A stretch of DNA of 64,000 bases from Vulcanimicrobiota bacterium. GTDB taxonomy: Bacteria; Vulcanimicrobiota; Xenobia; Xenobiales; JADMJV01. Made by a program: the position numbers and the translations under genes. Positions 15,801 to 24,187 of the stretch are shown here, one piece after another. The stretch lies in contig JAEXNA010000217.1 in the NCBI GenBank assembly GCA_023447635.1, forward strand, positions 62,001 to 126,000, in the 5' to 3' direction. How positions within the stretch are numbered: position 1 is the first letter of the stretch; each line of letters opens with the position of its first letter. Under the pieces are notes generated by a model. The model was not told the origin of the DNA. It saw only the letters and a list, made by a program, of their open reading frames with translations, and ran no database searches.

Positions 15801-18800
15801 GATTCGACAGCGGGGGCGAAGGGATCCTCGGCCGCCACAGGGGCAAAGGGGTCTTCGCCAGGAGTCGCTGATTCCTCGCCAGGAGCGAACGGATCGTCTT
15901 CGAGCGCGGCGGGCGCTCCTTCGGCCAGGGGAGCCTCTTCGACCACGCTCTCGTGCCAGGGCTCGTCTTCGGCAACGGGGGCATCGACCGACGCATCGAC
16001 GGTTCCGGCTACCACGACATCGTCGGCTTCCGGTTGGCTCGGCTGAAGATCGGCGAAGGGATCCTCCGAGGCCTCGGGCTCAACCGCCGGGGTGGGCATC
16101 GTTTCGCTGCTGTCGGCCGCCGTTTCGACGGGAGCCGCTTGCGGCTCGCTAACGCTGGCGTCAGCGAACGGGTTGTCTTCACCGCTCGGGGAGAACGGGT
16201 CCAGCACCACTTCACCCACGAAGGTTGCGTCGAGGTCAGGCTCGGCCGGAGGGGCAGCGGGTTCGAAGGACGGTTCCGCCACAGGCTCGGGGTCGATCGC
16301 TTCGGCCACCTCGCTCGGAGGTGTGTATTCTCCGATAAAGGTCGAATCGATGTCTTCGGCGGCGGGTGCAAACGGATCGTCGCTAGCCGAGACTGCGGAA
16401 ACCGGTTCGGGCTCGGGGGTCGACGAAGGCAGTTCCGCGAACGGATCGTCGACTACCGGTGCGGGTTCGGGGGTCGGCTCGGGCTCGACAGCGGGAGCGG
16501 GAGCAGCACTGAAGGTCGGGGCTCCCGTCAAACGGGGAGCCTCGAACGGATCCTCCTCGGCGAACGGGTCTTCTTCGACGATGGCGGGAGTCGAGCCCGA
16601 ACCGTCGCTGAAGCCGTCGGGGAGGCCACCGATGGTCGGCAGACCTCCGGAGCGCGCCGGAGCGGCCGAGAAACCGCCACCGATCGTGAAGTCGGCGTCT
16701 TCAGGGACAAACGAGGAGTACTCGGGCTCCTGCGCAGGCTTCGCTGAAGGAGCCTTGGCAGCCGGCTCGGACTCGCTAACGGGAGGCGGCGAGACCGGGG
16801 GCGCCGCCGGTTCATCGAAGGGCGACAGCTCGCCCATACTGGGAAGATCGGCAAACGGCTCGGAGATGTACGTGTCGTCGCTGACCGGGTTCGGCGCAAC
16901 GGGAGTGGCCACAGGGGTCGGCGCATCGTCCACCGGCGGGCGGTAGGGCGCCAGCGCGTCCAGGCGTTGGCGAGCCTCGGCGTGGGCCGGGAAGATGTCG
17001 AGCACCTGGCGGAAGGCGGCACGGGCCTGGTCTTCCTGACCGAGCTCCAGGCTCAGCAGACCGACCTGGTAGTGGTAGTCGAGTTTTTCCGGCGCCAGGC
17101 GAGCCAACGACTGCCAGGCGTCGAGCGCCTCGCTCTTGCGGCCCAGTTTGGCGAACAGATTGGCCTGGGAGGCGCGCAGTTCCAGGTTCTCGGGGTTCAG
17201 CTGCAGAGCCGAGCGCAGTTCGGCAGCGGCCTTGTCGCCGTGACCGGCATCGGCCAACGCCTGGGTGTACTTGCTGACGAAGGACGGGTTGGTGCGGTTC
17301 TCCTCGAGTTTGCGCTCGAAGAACTGCAGCGCCTTGTCAGGCTGGCCGAGCGCCACGTACGCTTCGCCCAACGCCACCATGGCGGCGGCGTACGACGGTT
17401 CGACGTCGAGCGCTTGCTGGAAGAAATCGACGGCGATGCTGGGCTTGCCGCGATTGGCCAGATAGATCGAGCCCAGACCGTGCAGCGCCTTGAAGTGACG
17501 CGGGTCCAAACGAACGGTCTCCTGGAACGCTTCGAAGGCGTAGTCGGGCATGTCCAGGGTGGCGAACGCTTCGGCCATGCGGTAGCGAGCTTCCACCGAA
17601 TCGGGATTGAGTTCGACCACCTTGCGGTAGAGCGTGATCGCGTCGTCGTACTGACCCTGCTCCATCTGGACGTCGGCCAGCAGGAAGTTGGTGTCGAGGT
17701 CGTTCGGGTTGAGCTTGATCGCCTGCTTGAGTTCGGCAGCGGCTTCGGCCGGGCGGGTTCCCGCCAGGTAAGCGCGTCCCAGATTCAGATGGTACTGGGC
17801 GTCGTGAGGCTTGAGTTCGACCGCTTTACGGTAGGCCTCGATGGCCTGTTCGGGCTGACCCAGTTCGTCGCGCATCAGACCCAGGTTATAAGCCGCATAA
17901 GCGTCCTTGGGGTTCAGACGAGAGGCTTCGCCGTAGTGGGTTGCGGCCGAGTCGAAATCTTTCTGGCGATGATAGGCCTGAGCCAGCGAATAGTGGGCGT
18001 AGGCGTCCTGAGGGTTGATCGCCAGGGCCTTTTTGAAGCCCTTGATGGCACGCTCGATATCGCCGAGCTGCAGCGCGGTGGTGCCCAGTTCGTAGACCGC
18101 CTCCGACGACTCGGGATCGAGCTCGACGGCTTTTTCGTAGCAGTGAATGGCAAGATCCGGCCGGTACATCTGCTTACAGCATTCCGCCAGATGCAGATGG
18201 ATGCGGGCGTCGTTGGGATCGAGATCAAGCGCCTTCTGGTACTGCTTCATCGCCTTTTTGTACTTGGTCTGCTTGGCGAAGACGCGACCGAGGGCAAAAT
18301 GGAACTTAGCGGACTCGGGGTCGAGTTCGATGGCGCGCTCGAGATGGCGCAGCGCCAGCGCGCTCATATTTTCTTTTTCGTAGATCAGCCCCAGCTGATG
18401 ATGGGTGTCGGCGTAGCGCGAGTTGGCGTCGATGGCGCGCTGGAAATTGGTGATAGCGAGCTTGTTCTGCCCCAGCTGGGCGAAGATTTCACCGCACTGC
18501 AGGTACGCTTCCCACAGCGAAGGGTTGATCTCCAGCGCCCGCTTCAGGCTTTGCAGAGCCAGTTCCGGCTTCTGGAAGAACTTGTAGGCCGTACCGAGCT
18601 GGTAGCGGGCGAAAGCATCCTTGGGGTTGATGATGATCGGACGCTCGAGCTGCTGGATCGCGCTGTCGAACTTGACCTTGTAGGCCTGAGCGAGTTCAGG
18701 GGTCGAGATCTTGTTGTGCAGATGAGGGTCGAACTCGAAAGCTCGAGCCCACTCCTGCAGCGCCAGATGCAGCTCGCCGCCCTTGGCAAAGATGAACCCG

Positions 18801-19003
18801 CGATGCAAGAACGATAAGGCGTGCCGCGGGTTCAGTTTGATAGCGGTCTCGTAGTGCTTGACCGCTTCGCTGAGGTTGCTCGAGTCCTCGTAGGCCGAGC
18901 CTAGCTTGAAGTGAGCGTCCGGGTTCTCCGGCTGCAGACGGACAAGCGTCAAATATTTTTGTACTTCTGGTGAGTTACCTTCGGCCATCTCTCGACATCC
19001 CAA
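12845..19003 (-). CDS. Giant TPR protein with DPF-rich, 14-aa-repeat and Ala-rich segments, 2052 aa
   Basis: Residues ~1-680 are about 19-20 consecutive tetratricopeptide repeats (e.g. ALEINPSLWEAYLQCGEIF, with W/LG/Y/A/P at canonical places). Residues ~690-1190 are an acidic, disordered linker with about 18 D-P-F-A/S/E motifs. Two or three more TPR-like repeats follow, then ~12 near-identical 14-aa units (VAEAVVEEAPAEEP type), a helical region, an Ala/Glu/Gln coiled coil with an 11-residue period, and a final TPR block. There is no signal peptide or transmembrane helix, so it is probably a cytoplasmic scaffold. Start: ATG 19003 has GGA five bases upstream; ATG 18988 (MAEGNSPE) is an equally fair choice. 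The high GC and long open antisense frames are by-products of the repeats. Confidence 0.9.
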   Translation of the reverse strand: MGCREMAEGNSPEVQKYLTLVRLQPENPDAHFKLGSAYEDSSNLSEAVKHYETAIKLNPRHALSFLHRGFIFAKGGELHLALQEWARAFEFDPHLHNKISTPELAQAYKVKFDSAIQQLERPIIINPKDAFARYQLGTAYKFFQKPELALQSLKRALEINPSLWEAYLQCGEIFAQLGQNKLAITNFQRAIDANSRYADTHHQLGLIYEKENMSALALRHLERAIELDPESAKFHFALGRVFAKQTKYKKAMKQYQKALDLDPNDARIHLHLAECCKQMYRPDLAIHCYEKAVELDPESSEAVYELGTTALQLGDIERAIKGFKKALAINPQDAYAHYSLAQAYHRQKDFDSAATHYGEASRLNPKDAYAAYNLGLMRDELGQPEQAIEAYRKAVELKPHDAQYHLNLGRAYLAGTRPAEAAAELKQAIKLNPNDLDTNFLLADVQMEQGQYDDAITLYRKVVELNPDSVEARYRMAEAFATLDMPDYAFEAFQETVRLDPRHFKALHGLGSIYLANRGKPSIAVDFFQQALDVEPSYAAAMVALGEAYVALGQPDKALQFFERKLEENRTNPSFVSKYTQALADAGHGDKAAAELRSALQLNPENLELRASQANLFAKLGRKSEALDAWQSLARLAPEKLDYHYQVGLLSLELGQEDQARAAFRQVLDIFPAHAEARQRLDALAPYRPPVDDAPTPVATPVAPNPVSDDTYISEPFADLPSMGELSPFDEPAAPPVSPPPVSESEPAAKAPSAKPAQEPEYSSFVPEDADFTIGGGFSAAPARSGGLPTIGGLPDGFSDGSGSTPAIVEEDPFAEEDPFEAPRLTGAPTFSAAPAPAVEPEPTPEPAPVVDDPFAELPSSTPEPEPVSAVSASDDPFAPAAEDIDSTFIGEYTPPSEVAEAIDPEPVAEPSFEPAAPPAEPDLDATFVGEVVLDPFSPSGEDNPFADASVSEPQAAPVETAADSSETMPTPAVEPEASEDPFADLQPSQPEADDVVVAGTVDASVDAPVAEDEPWHESVVEEAPLAEGAPAALEDDPFAPGEESATPGEDPFAPVAAEDPFAPAVESEASLDGESDILAAEEPGAVDPFAPTGEVESEDPFAPPPQAESEDPFAPAPVQEVSSTPAEEDPFAPAAVEADPFAPTGEDPFAPSADAVVAEPTFEPEAAVEPAAEEPTTVEPAEDPSAYVEPGFAAEEMLQQAILANVTGRTEDAQALFEEILQRAPGYSPVYFHFGQFLRSQENPNRAVELFRVGLVRAEADNDANLLAQLRSEYELTAPSVVEVPVAEAVVEEAPAEEPLAEAAVEDAPVEEPVAEAVVEEAPVEEPAAEAGVEEAPAEEPVAEAVVEEAPAEEPVAEAVVEEAPAEEPVAEAVVEEAPVEEPVAEAVVEEVPAEEPVAEAVVEEVPAEEPVAEAVVEEAPAEEPVAEAVVEEAPVEEPVAEAVVQEAPAWKLAADSGDLAGAVAAIPGDEAHEADRHELYRGLVAQQEESDLGLAVASADQWLSQAAEERRDEVQGIRARLFKRQIGEAVKDSVLSALEGLKGTGAVSAVVGALALQSARKFLEESDLETAEQVLGTLEVDALSEAQKEQAQAIWEKAARTHREAGREAEWENGLAQLTALGAGERARALRAEIQTVGIQGLLQAGDFDTALSELESSHLNSEERSPLQLTAWRGQLASAQSAGDTDRERELFGKIREAAPDDSAASEFFAAVEAAEAAAAAEAAAAAEAAAQAEAAAQAAAAEAAAQAEAAAAAEAEAAAQAAAAEAEAAAQAAAAEAEAAAQAAAAEAEAAAQAAAAEAEAAAQAAVAEAEAAAQAQIEATVTAFAEAEAEAQAAAAEAAAQAAPTEDAAPAAEPEEALELPENHDDAIAKLKEVLTEQPALPAAHRAAYKKFGDKTNARKLIDLYRDLQKQNPDSSEFLLHLARAYCHVGKDTLAVVQFRKLLSNDPQPEVYLDLTRAYRRLKKMSDAVKTVDQALEAMPGHPAPQKEQVILLSLSEAFAEAVKSAQKGLELEAATAQDKAWFTRAIEISEGKGKLPDDMLATGETM
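13440..13860 (-). repeat. Ala-rich coded repeat, core unit 33 bp (11 aa)
   Basis: Within the giant TPR gene, AEAEAAAQAAA-type units recur, with about five near-exact copies between 13560 and 13735 and looser copies on both sides. An 11-residue period suits a long, right-handed or straight coiled coil. Confidence 0.8.
14655..15150 (-). repeat. Coded 42-bp tandem repeat (14 aa), about 12 copies
   Basis: Within the giant TPR gene, units of V-A-E-A-V-V-E-E-A-P-A/V-E-E-P follow one another without spacers. Differences are mostly A/V swaps and synonymous changes, implying recent expansion. Confidence 0.9.
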
Positions 19004-19178
19004 TCCACTGCCCTGCTAACGCGGGCGCCCCCCAGGAGCCCCGGGCGACTTCTCTACGTTTGCTCGGGGCCTATTCCAGGCCTTTGCTGCTGCTCCTGCC
19101 CTTGGTAGAGAGTCTAGAACCTCTCAACCGGGGCGAGCGGGGGAAGGAGGCGGGACATGGTGGCCCAATTGTCGAGTC

Positions 19179-19721
19179 ATGTTGAGTTTTGGAGAAATCA
19201 ATCTTTGGGCCCTCGAGCGTCAGGACCTGGGCCATCACTACCGGTGGGCCAACGACGACACCCTGCGACGCCTGGCCGGCGTGATGCCGAAGCCCCGGGG
19301 TATGGGCCAGCTAGAAACCTGGTTCGGGTCGGTGGCCAATGACGCCACGCAGGAAGTCTACTCGGTGAAGAACGGTCAGGCCGAGATGCTGGGCTGGGTT
19401 CATCTGCATAACATCGACCTGCGCAACGGGTCGGCCACGGTCGGAGTGGTGATCGAGCCAGAGTACTGGCGACGCGGCTTCGGCTATCAGGCGCTGGCGG
19501 CGCTGGCGATCCACGCTTTCGACGACCTTCGACTGGCCCGGCTCGAGGCCGAGATCCTTTCTATCAATAGTCCCTCCCGAGCTCTTTTCGAAAAGATCGG
19601 GTTCCAAAAGGAGGGCACTCGACGCCAGGGCTACTTTACCGCCGGTCGTCGGTTGGATGTCGACCTATTCGGTCTGCTGGTGAGCGAATTCACCTGGCCT
19701 CGACTCGAAGAGCCCGCTTAG
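19179..19721 (+). CDS. GNAT-family N-acetyltransferase (RimJ/RimL type), 180 aa
   Basis: The protein transfers acetyl from acetyl-CoA to an amine. The order is typical: LERQDL opening strand, GWVHLHNIDLRNGSATVGVVI central strands, EYWRRGFGYQA as the pyrophosphate-binding R/Q-x-x-G-x-G/A loop, and then LEAEILSINSPSRALFEKIGFQKEG, the N-x-x-S..LFEK.GF motif. RimJ/L-like members acetylate ribosomal protein N-termini, aminoglycosides or small amines, so the substrate is open. No clear Shine-Dalgarno sequence precedes ATG 19179. It stands alone before mtnA. Confidence 0.9.
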   Translation: MLSFGEINLWALERQDLGHHYRWANDDTLRRLAGVMPKPRGMGQLETWFGSVANDATQEVYSVKNGQAEMLGWVHLHNIDLRNGSATVGVVIEPEYWRRGFGYQALAALAIHAFDDLRLARLEAEILSINSPSRALFEKIGFQKEGTRRQGYFTAGRRLDVDLFGLLVSEFTWPRLEEPA

Positions 19722-19797
19722 ACGCGTCGCCGCTAAAGGGAAACAACGGCCGGCCGGGCAAAGGGGCGGCCCTGACTACTTAAGGAGATTTTGCGTT

Positions 19798-20850
19798 ATG
19801 AGACCCGTGATCTGGAAAGACGGAAAGGTCGAGATGATCGACCAGAGACTGCTCCCTACCGAGGAGGTGTGGCTTAGCTACGATGACGCCGACAGCGTCG
19901 CCGACGCCATCCTGACCATGGTGGTGCGCGGCGCTCCCGCTATCGGTATCTCGGCCGCTTACGGGCTGGCTCTCGAGGCGCTGAAGTTCACGGGGTCGGT
20001 TGACGGACTGCTGACCGTACTTCGTCATTCCGCCGACAAACTCGACGCCACTCGGCCCACAGCCATCAATCTGAAGTGGGCTTTGGAGCGGATGCTGGCC
20101 GAAGCCAACCGCCTGAGCGGCGCGGGCAGCGACCTTGCCGCCATGCAGAGCGGTCTGGTCGACGAAGCGAAAGCGATCGCCGCCGAAGATGAAGCTATGT
20201 GCCAGGCCATCGGCGACCACGGCGCGACGCTGATCCCCCAGGGGGCTAGAGTCTTGACCCACTGTAACGCGGGCGCGCTGGCCACGGGCGACTACGGCAC
20301 CGCCCTGGGCGTGATCCGTTCGGCTCGAGACAAGATTTCTCACGTCTGGGTCGACGAGACCCGCCCCTTCCTGCAGGGCGCTCGCCTGACCGCCTGGGAA
20401 CTGATGCAAGAAGAGATCCCTTGTAAGCTGATTTGCGACAACATGGCCGCGCACTTCATGCAGCGTGGACAGGTGGACGCCGTGGTCGTTGGCGCCGACC
20501 GCATCACCTCGCTGGGCGCCGTGGCGAACAAGATCGGAACCTATAACCTGGCCGTCCTATGCCGCTTCCATGAGATTCCGTTCTACGTGGCCGCGCCTTA
20601 TTCCACGGTGGACCTGAAACTGCGCGAAGGGGTCGAGATCCCGATCGAAGAGCGCGCTTCGACCGAGATCACCCACGTGAAGGGGCAGCAGATCGCTCCC
20701 ACCGGGGTACAGGTCGCCAATCCGGCTTTCGACGTTACTCCGCCCGAACTGGTGACGGCGATCATCACCGAGCGCGGGGTTATCCGACCTCCCTTCCTGG
20801 AAGGTCTGACCGCCGTCGTGGAAGCCGCCACCCAGGGCGCCGCAAGGTAG
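19798..20850 (+). CDS. mtnA: S-methyl-5-thioribose-1-phosphate isomerase, 350 aa
   Basis: It interconverts methylthioribose-1-phosphate and methylthioribulose-1-phosphate in the methionine salvage pathway. Seen: VVRGAPAIGISAAYGLALE near residues 42-60, the catalytic Cys in LTHCNAGALAT, the catalytic Asp in VVVGADRI, and the closing NKIGTYNLAVLCRFHEIPFYVAAP with ERASTEIT. Length is normal. AAGGAGAT lies at good spacing. It is followed after 7 bp by holA, so the two are likely co-transcribed. It can be confused with eIF2B-like ribose isomerases, but the Cys/Asp context fits MtnA. No other salvage gene is in the window. Confidence 0.95.
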   Translation: MRPVIWKDGKVEMIDQRLLPTEEVWLSYDDADSVADAILTMVVRGAPAIGISAAYGLALEALKFTGSVDGLLTVLRHSADKLDATRPTAINLKWALERMLAEANRLSGAGSDLAAMQSGLVDEAKAIAAEDEAMCQAIGDHGATLIPQGARVLTHCNAGALATGDYGTALGVIRSARDKISHVWVDETRPFLQGARLTAWELMQEEIPCKLICDNMAAHFMQRGQVDAVVVGADRITSLGAVANKIGTYNLAVLCRFHEIPFYVAAPYSTVDLKLREGVEIPIEERASTEITHVKGQQIAPTGVQVANPAFDVTPPELVTAIITERGVIRPPFLEGLTAVVEAATQGAAR

Positions 20851-20857
20851 CCTGGCG

Positions 20858-21895
20858 TTGGCCGCCGCCGGCAAACTCGGTGTTCTCGACTTTCTCAAGA
20901 CCGCCGACAAGAGCAGCAGTTCTCAACTCTTCGTCCTGCAGGGCGAGGACGAGTATCTGCATGAACTTGTTCTCAAGAAGTTGGAAGCGCGCTACATCGA
21001 CCCCGATTTCCGCGACTTCAACTACCGGCGTCTGGACTGTACGAAGTCGACTTCGGCCGGAGAGATTTCGGGTTTGCTGGCCGAGTTGCCCACCCTGGTC
21101 GACCATCGACTGGTCTATCTGCATCAGGTTTCGGTTCTGAGCAAGGACCATAGCGCCCGCCTGGCCGAGACCTGGGAGCGCGACCTGGCCTTCGGCACGG
21201 TTCTGGTGGTCTCGGCCTGGGGAGCCAGCAAGGATAACGCCTGGCTGCCGATCCTGGAAAAGAAGGGTACGCCGATCACTTGCTCGCTTCAGGGGCCGGA
21301 GATCGACGCCTTGCTGGCGGCTTTTGCTCGCAAGAAAGGCGCCCGAGTCGACCCCCAGGTGCTGGTCTGCCTGCGCGAGCGGGTGGGAGAGAATCTGCGC
21401 GGTCTGATTTCTCATCTGGAACGCTGCCTGCTGTCGCTGCGCCCGGGAGAGAACCTGGACCGCTATCGCGTCGAGGAGTTAGTCCCGTTTTCGGCCGAGG
21501 TGGCCATGTGGAAGATGACCGCAGCCATCGGTCAACGGAACCATCGAGAGGCTCTGGCCATCCTGGACGTTCAGTTGGACAGGGGAGAGGCCCCTGGAGC
21601 GATTCTGGGCTATTTGCAAAGCTACCTGACCTCATTGATCCAGACGGCCGGTCTGATGAAGCAGTTGGGCAACGCGGCGGCAGTGGCTCAGGCTATCCCC
21701 CGCAAAAAAGAGTATCAGGTCAAGAAGACACTCGAAGAGTTGCGAACCTGGAGCACCAGCGACCTGGAGGCCGGGATGGAGGGGATGCTGCGGGCGGACT
21801 TCAAAAGCAAAGGTGGAGACGGCGGCGCCGACCCCCGCTTGCTTCTGCAGATGCTGGTCTTGAAGCTCTGCTCTCGAGCGCGCGGCAAGCGATAG
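20858..21895 (+). CDS. holA: DNA polymerase III subunit delta, 345 aa
   Basis: The delta subunit opens the beta sliding clamp within the clamp loader. The N-terminal domain has LFVLQGEDEYLHELVLKKLE (the usual FLLxGEDxYL). Later parts include GVLVVSAWGASKDNAW-like strand content, the GENLRGLISHLERCLLSL lid segment, and the C-terminal collar-type helices. The start is TTG 20858, eight bases after the mtnA stop, with AAGG upstream; no ATG is available before the conserved opening. The family is divergent, but the gene order of domains and the size fit. Confidence 0.88.
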   Translation: MAAAGKLGVLDFLKTADKSSSSQLFVLQGEDEYLHELVLKKLEARYIDPDFRDFNYRRLDCTKSTSAGEISGLLAELPTLVDHRLVYLHQVSVLSKDHSARLAETWERDLAFGTVLVVSAWGASKDNAWLPILEKKGTPITCSLQGPEIDALLAAFARKKGARVDPQVLVCLRERVGENLRGLISHLERCLLSLRPGENLDRYRVEELVPFSAEVAMWKMTAAIGQRNHREALAILDVQLDRGEAPGAILGYLQSYLTSLIQTAGLMKQLGNAAAVAQAIPRKKEYQVKKTLEELRTWSTSDLEAGMEGMLRADFKSKGGDGGADPRLLLQMLVLKLCSRARGKR

Positions 21896-21912
21896 AGGTT
21901 ACCGCTCCAAAA

Positions 21913-21947
21913 AAAAGGCCCGCTCGGAAGGTTCCGGCGGGCCTTTT
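21913..21947. terminator. Bidirectional terminator between holA and argS
   Basis: AAAAGGCCCGC pairs with GCGGGCCTTTT, giving A- and T-rich flanks for both directions. Confidence 0.9.
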
Positions 21948-21959
21948 CCATGAGCGAAC

Positions 21960-23774
21960 CTACATACGATCGACGAGTTCGATCCCTAGTAGACCGAGCC
22001 CGGTCTTGAGCGCTTTCGCGGTCTCCTGGCAAAGACGCAGGCGCGATCCTTTGATCGCTTCGTCCTTTTCGTTGAGAACCCAGCAGTTCTCCAGGAACAG
22101 CATGCACGACGAGGCCAGATTGTACATGTAGTCGGTCCAGAAGTTGATCTGCCAGTCGTTGGGCAGCGTCTCCAGCACTTCGGGGAAACGGCAGAGGTTC
22201 AAGGCCAGCGCCCGCTCGTGAGGGTCGTCGAGCCGGAAGTCGGCGAGAAACTCGGTCTGCCCGGACTTGCGCAAGATCGAGCAGCAGCGGGCGTAGGCGA
22301 ACGAGAAGTAAGGAGCGGTATTCCCCTTGAGCGAGAGCAGCTTGTCCCAGGTGAACAGATAGTCGGTCGCCCGGTTCTGGGCCAAATCGGCGTACTTGAT
22401 CGCGCCGATCCCGATCCGTTCGGCCACCTGCTCTTTGCTAAGGTCGCCTTCCAGAGCGAGTTCGGTGACCTGCTCGGCGGCGCGCTCGACGGCTTCTTCG
22501 ACCAGGGTCGAAAGCTTGACGGATCCGCCATCGCGGGTTTTCAGAGGACGCCGGTCAGGGCCAAGGATGGTGCCGAAGGTGATGTGCTGCAGTCGTACCG
22601 GGTCCGAGGCGTCGTCCTTTTTGTCCAGACCGGTCAGTCTGGCCGTGGTGAACATCATCTCGATCTGCTGGGCTTGTCGGTTGTCGGTGACAATGATGAT
22701 CCAGTCGGCCCCGAGGTCGTTGACGCGATAGCTCAGAGCGGCCAGGTCCGTGGTGGCGTAAAGGAAGGCGCCATCGGACTTGCGGATCAAGAAGGGGAAC
22801 GGTTCGTCGTCCTTGCCCTTGTACAGCGGCTGACCCTGCTCGTCGAACATGTAGACGCAGACCGCGCCGTCATCGATACGAACTTCGGCTCGCCCGCCCG
22901 GCTGTCCGTGCTCGGCCAGCAGTTTTTCGACCACGCCGGGCAAGAGGGGGTTGTAGAAGCTCTCACCCCGATCGTGTTCGGGACGAAGAGCCACGCCGAG
23001 CTTCTGGTAATTATGATGCAGATGGCGCTTGGACAGCGCTACGATCTGTTCCCACAGCGCCAGCGCCTCGCCGTCGCCGTGGTGCAGCGCGACCACGGAC
23101 TGGCGGGCGTCGGCTTCGAACTCGGCGTCGCTCTTGAACAGTTCGTTGGCGTGACGATAGTTCTCCTCGATGTCGGAGAGGCCGGCGCTGTCGAGTTTTT
23201 CGGGATGACGCCGGAAATAGGCGACCAGCATCCCGAACTGGGTTCCCCAGTCGCCCAGGTGGTTCTGGCGCAGCACGCGGTGGCCCAGGAATTCCAGGAC
23301 TCGGGCGATGGCGTCGCCGAGAATGGTGCTGCGGATATGACCGACATGCATCTCTTTGGCGATGTTGGGGGAACTGTAGTCGACGACCACGGTCTGGCGC
23401 TGGGCTTCTGGCAAAGGGCGAGGTTCGGCGAGGCGGCCGCCGGCCAGCCGTTGGGTGAGAGCAACGGTGCTGAGATGCAGATTCAAAAATCCAGGTCCTG
23501 CAACCTCGACCTTGTCGAGCAGAGTCGGGAAATCCGGGTGAGCTTGCAGCACGGATTCGACCTCTCCGGCCAGGGCCCGAGGGTTCTTGCCCAGCTTTTT
23601 GGCCAGACCCATCATGGCGTTGCTCTGGTAGTCGCCAAAGCTGGGGTTCTTGGCCAGGGCCAGAATCGGGTCGCACTCGCCGCGAGGCAGCCCGCTGACC
23701 TGCGAGATACTGTCGCGCAGAAGGTCGTCGAGGGCGTGGCGAAGCGGTTTGGCGGGGGCGGTCGAGTTACTCAT
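21960..23774 (-). CDS. argS: Arginyl-tRNA synthetase, 604 aa
   Basis: It charges tRNA-Arg. Residues ~1-110 are the N-terminal additional domain that recognises the tRNA D-loop. The class I signature appears as PNIAKEMHVGHIRST (HVGH, residues 143-146), followed by HLGDWGTQFGMLVAY. GAFLYATTDLAAL and ITFGTILGPDRRPLKTRDGGSVKL hold the KMSKS-equivalent region, which in bacterial ArgRS is often not canonical. The C-terminal helical anticodon domain ends LGLLGIELVDRM, the family's typical end. Start at 23774 (MSNSTAPAKPLRHALDDLL); the longer upstream reading is non-homologous. Confidence 0.97.
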   Translation of the reverse strand: MSNSTAPAKPLRHALDDLLRDSISQVSGLPRGECDPILALAKNPSFGDYQSNAMMGLAKKLGKNPRALAGEVESVLQAHPDFPTLLDKVEVAGPGFLNLHLSTVALTQRLAGGRLAEPRPLPEAQRQTVVVDYSSPNIAKEMHVGHIRSTILGDAIARVLEFLGHRVLRQNHLGDWGTQFGMLVAYFRRHPEKLDSAGLSDIEENYRHANELFKSDAEFEADARQSVVALHHGDGEALALWEQIVALSKRHLHHNYQKLGVALRPEHDRGESFYNPLLPGVVEKLLAEHGQPGGRAEVRIDDGAVCVYMFDEQGQPLYKGKDDEPFPFLIRKSDGAFLYATTDLAALSYRVNDLGADWIIIVTDNRQAQQIEMMFTTARLTGLDKKDDASDPVRLQHITFGTILGPDRRPLKTRDGGSVKLSTLVEEAVERAAEQVTELALEGDLSKEQVAERIGIGAIKYADLAQNRATDYLFTWDKLLSLKGNTAPYFSFAYARCCSILRKSGQTEFLADFRLDDPHERALALNLCRFPEVLETLPNDWQINFWTDYMYNLASSCMLFLENCWVLNEKDEAIKGSRLRLCQETAKALKTGLGLLGIELVDRM

Positions 23775-23829
23775 ATGCGCCCCTCGTTTGGGAGGGAGAC
23801 CGCGCACTCCTGTTTCCCGGGAGCGCCTG

Positions 23830-24096
23830 CTAGCCGGCTTCTTCCTGGAGCAGTTTGAAAAGATCGGCGCCGTACTTTTCGAACAGCTCTTCCAGCGGGA
23901 CCTCGTTCTCGAAGAACAGGTTGTCGCGCAGCGCCTCCATCGAGGTGACGGCTTCAAAGCGGAGCACGAAGGTGTGCCCGCCCAGTTTTTCCAAACGCAG
24001 CTGACCTACCTCGCGCAGGGCGCGCAGGAAGGCCACAGCTTCGGCTTGGCGTAAGGCTTCCACTTTGTTCTTTTTGGCGGCCGGCCGGACGGTCAC
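23830..24096 (-). CDS. Unknown small protein upstream of argS, 88 aa
   Basis: It is predicted alpha/beta, with KVEALRQAEAVAFLRALREVGQL, HTFVLRFEAVTSMEAL and a final acidic helix (LEELFEKYGADLFKLLQEE). I recognise no family. GTG 24096 was chosen because GGGAG lies about 10 bases upstream; the ATG at 24189 would overlap the start codon of the divergent gene. The gene lies 55 bp before argS on the same strand and could be co-transcribed. Confidence 0.65.
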   Translation of the reverse strand: MTVRPAAKKNKVEALRQAEAVAFLRALREVGQLRLEKLGGHTFVLRFEAVTSMEALRDNLFFENEVPLEELFEKYGADLFKLLQEEAG

Positions 24097-24187
24097 CTTT
24101 ATTTCTCCCGATATTCCCCCCTGCGAGACAAATTCGTGGTCGTGGAGAAGGCCAGGAACCCGCTCTCTGGCGAAGATTCTCTCGAGC

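Noticed and set aside
13262..16946. Long plus-strand frames of Gly/Ser/Ala-rich text within the giant TPR gene
   Set aside because: They are antisense to coded repeats and explained by GC-rich codon bias.
24065..24187. Longer N-terminus for the Pro/Ala-rich protein at 24188
   Set aside because: It would overlap the opposite-strand gene for most of its length and has no SD at 24065.
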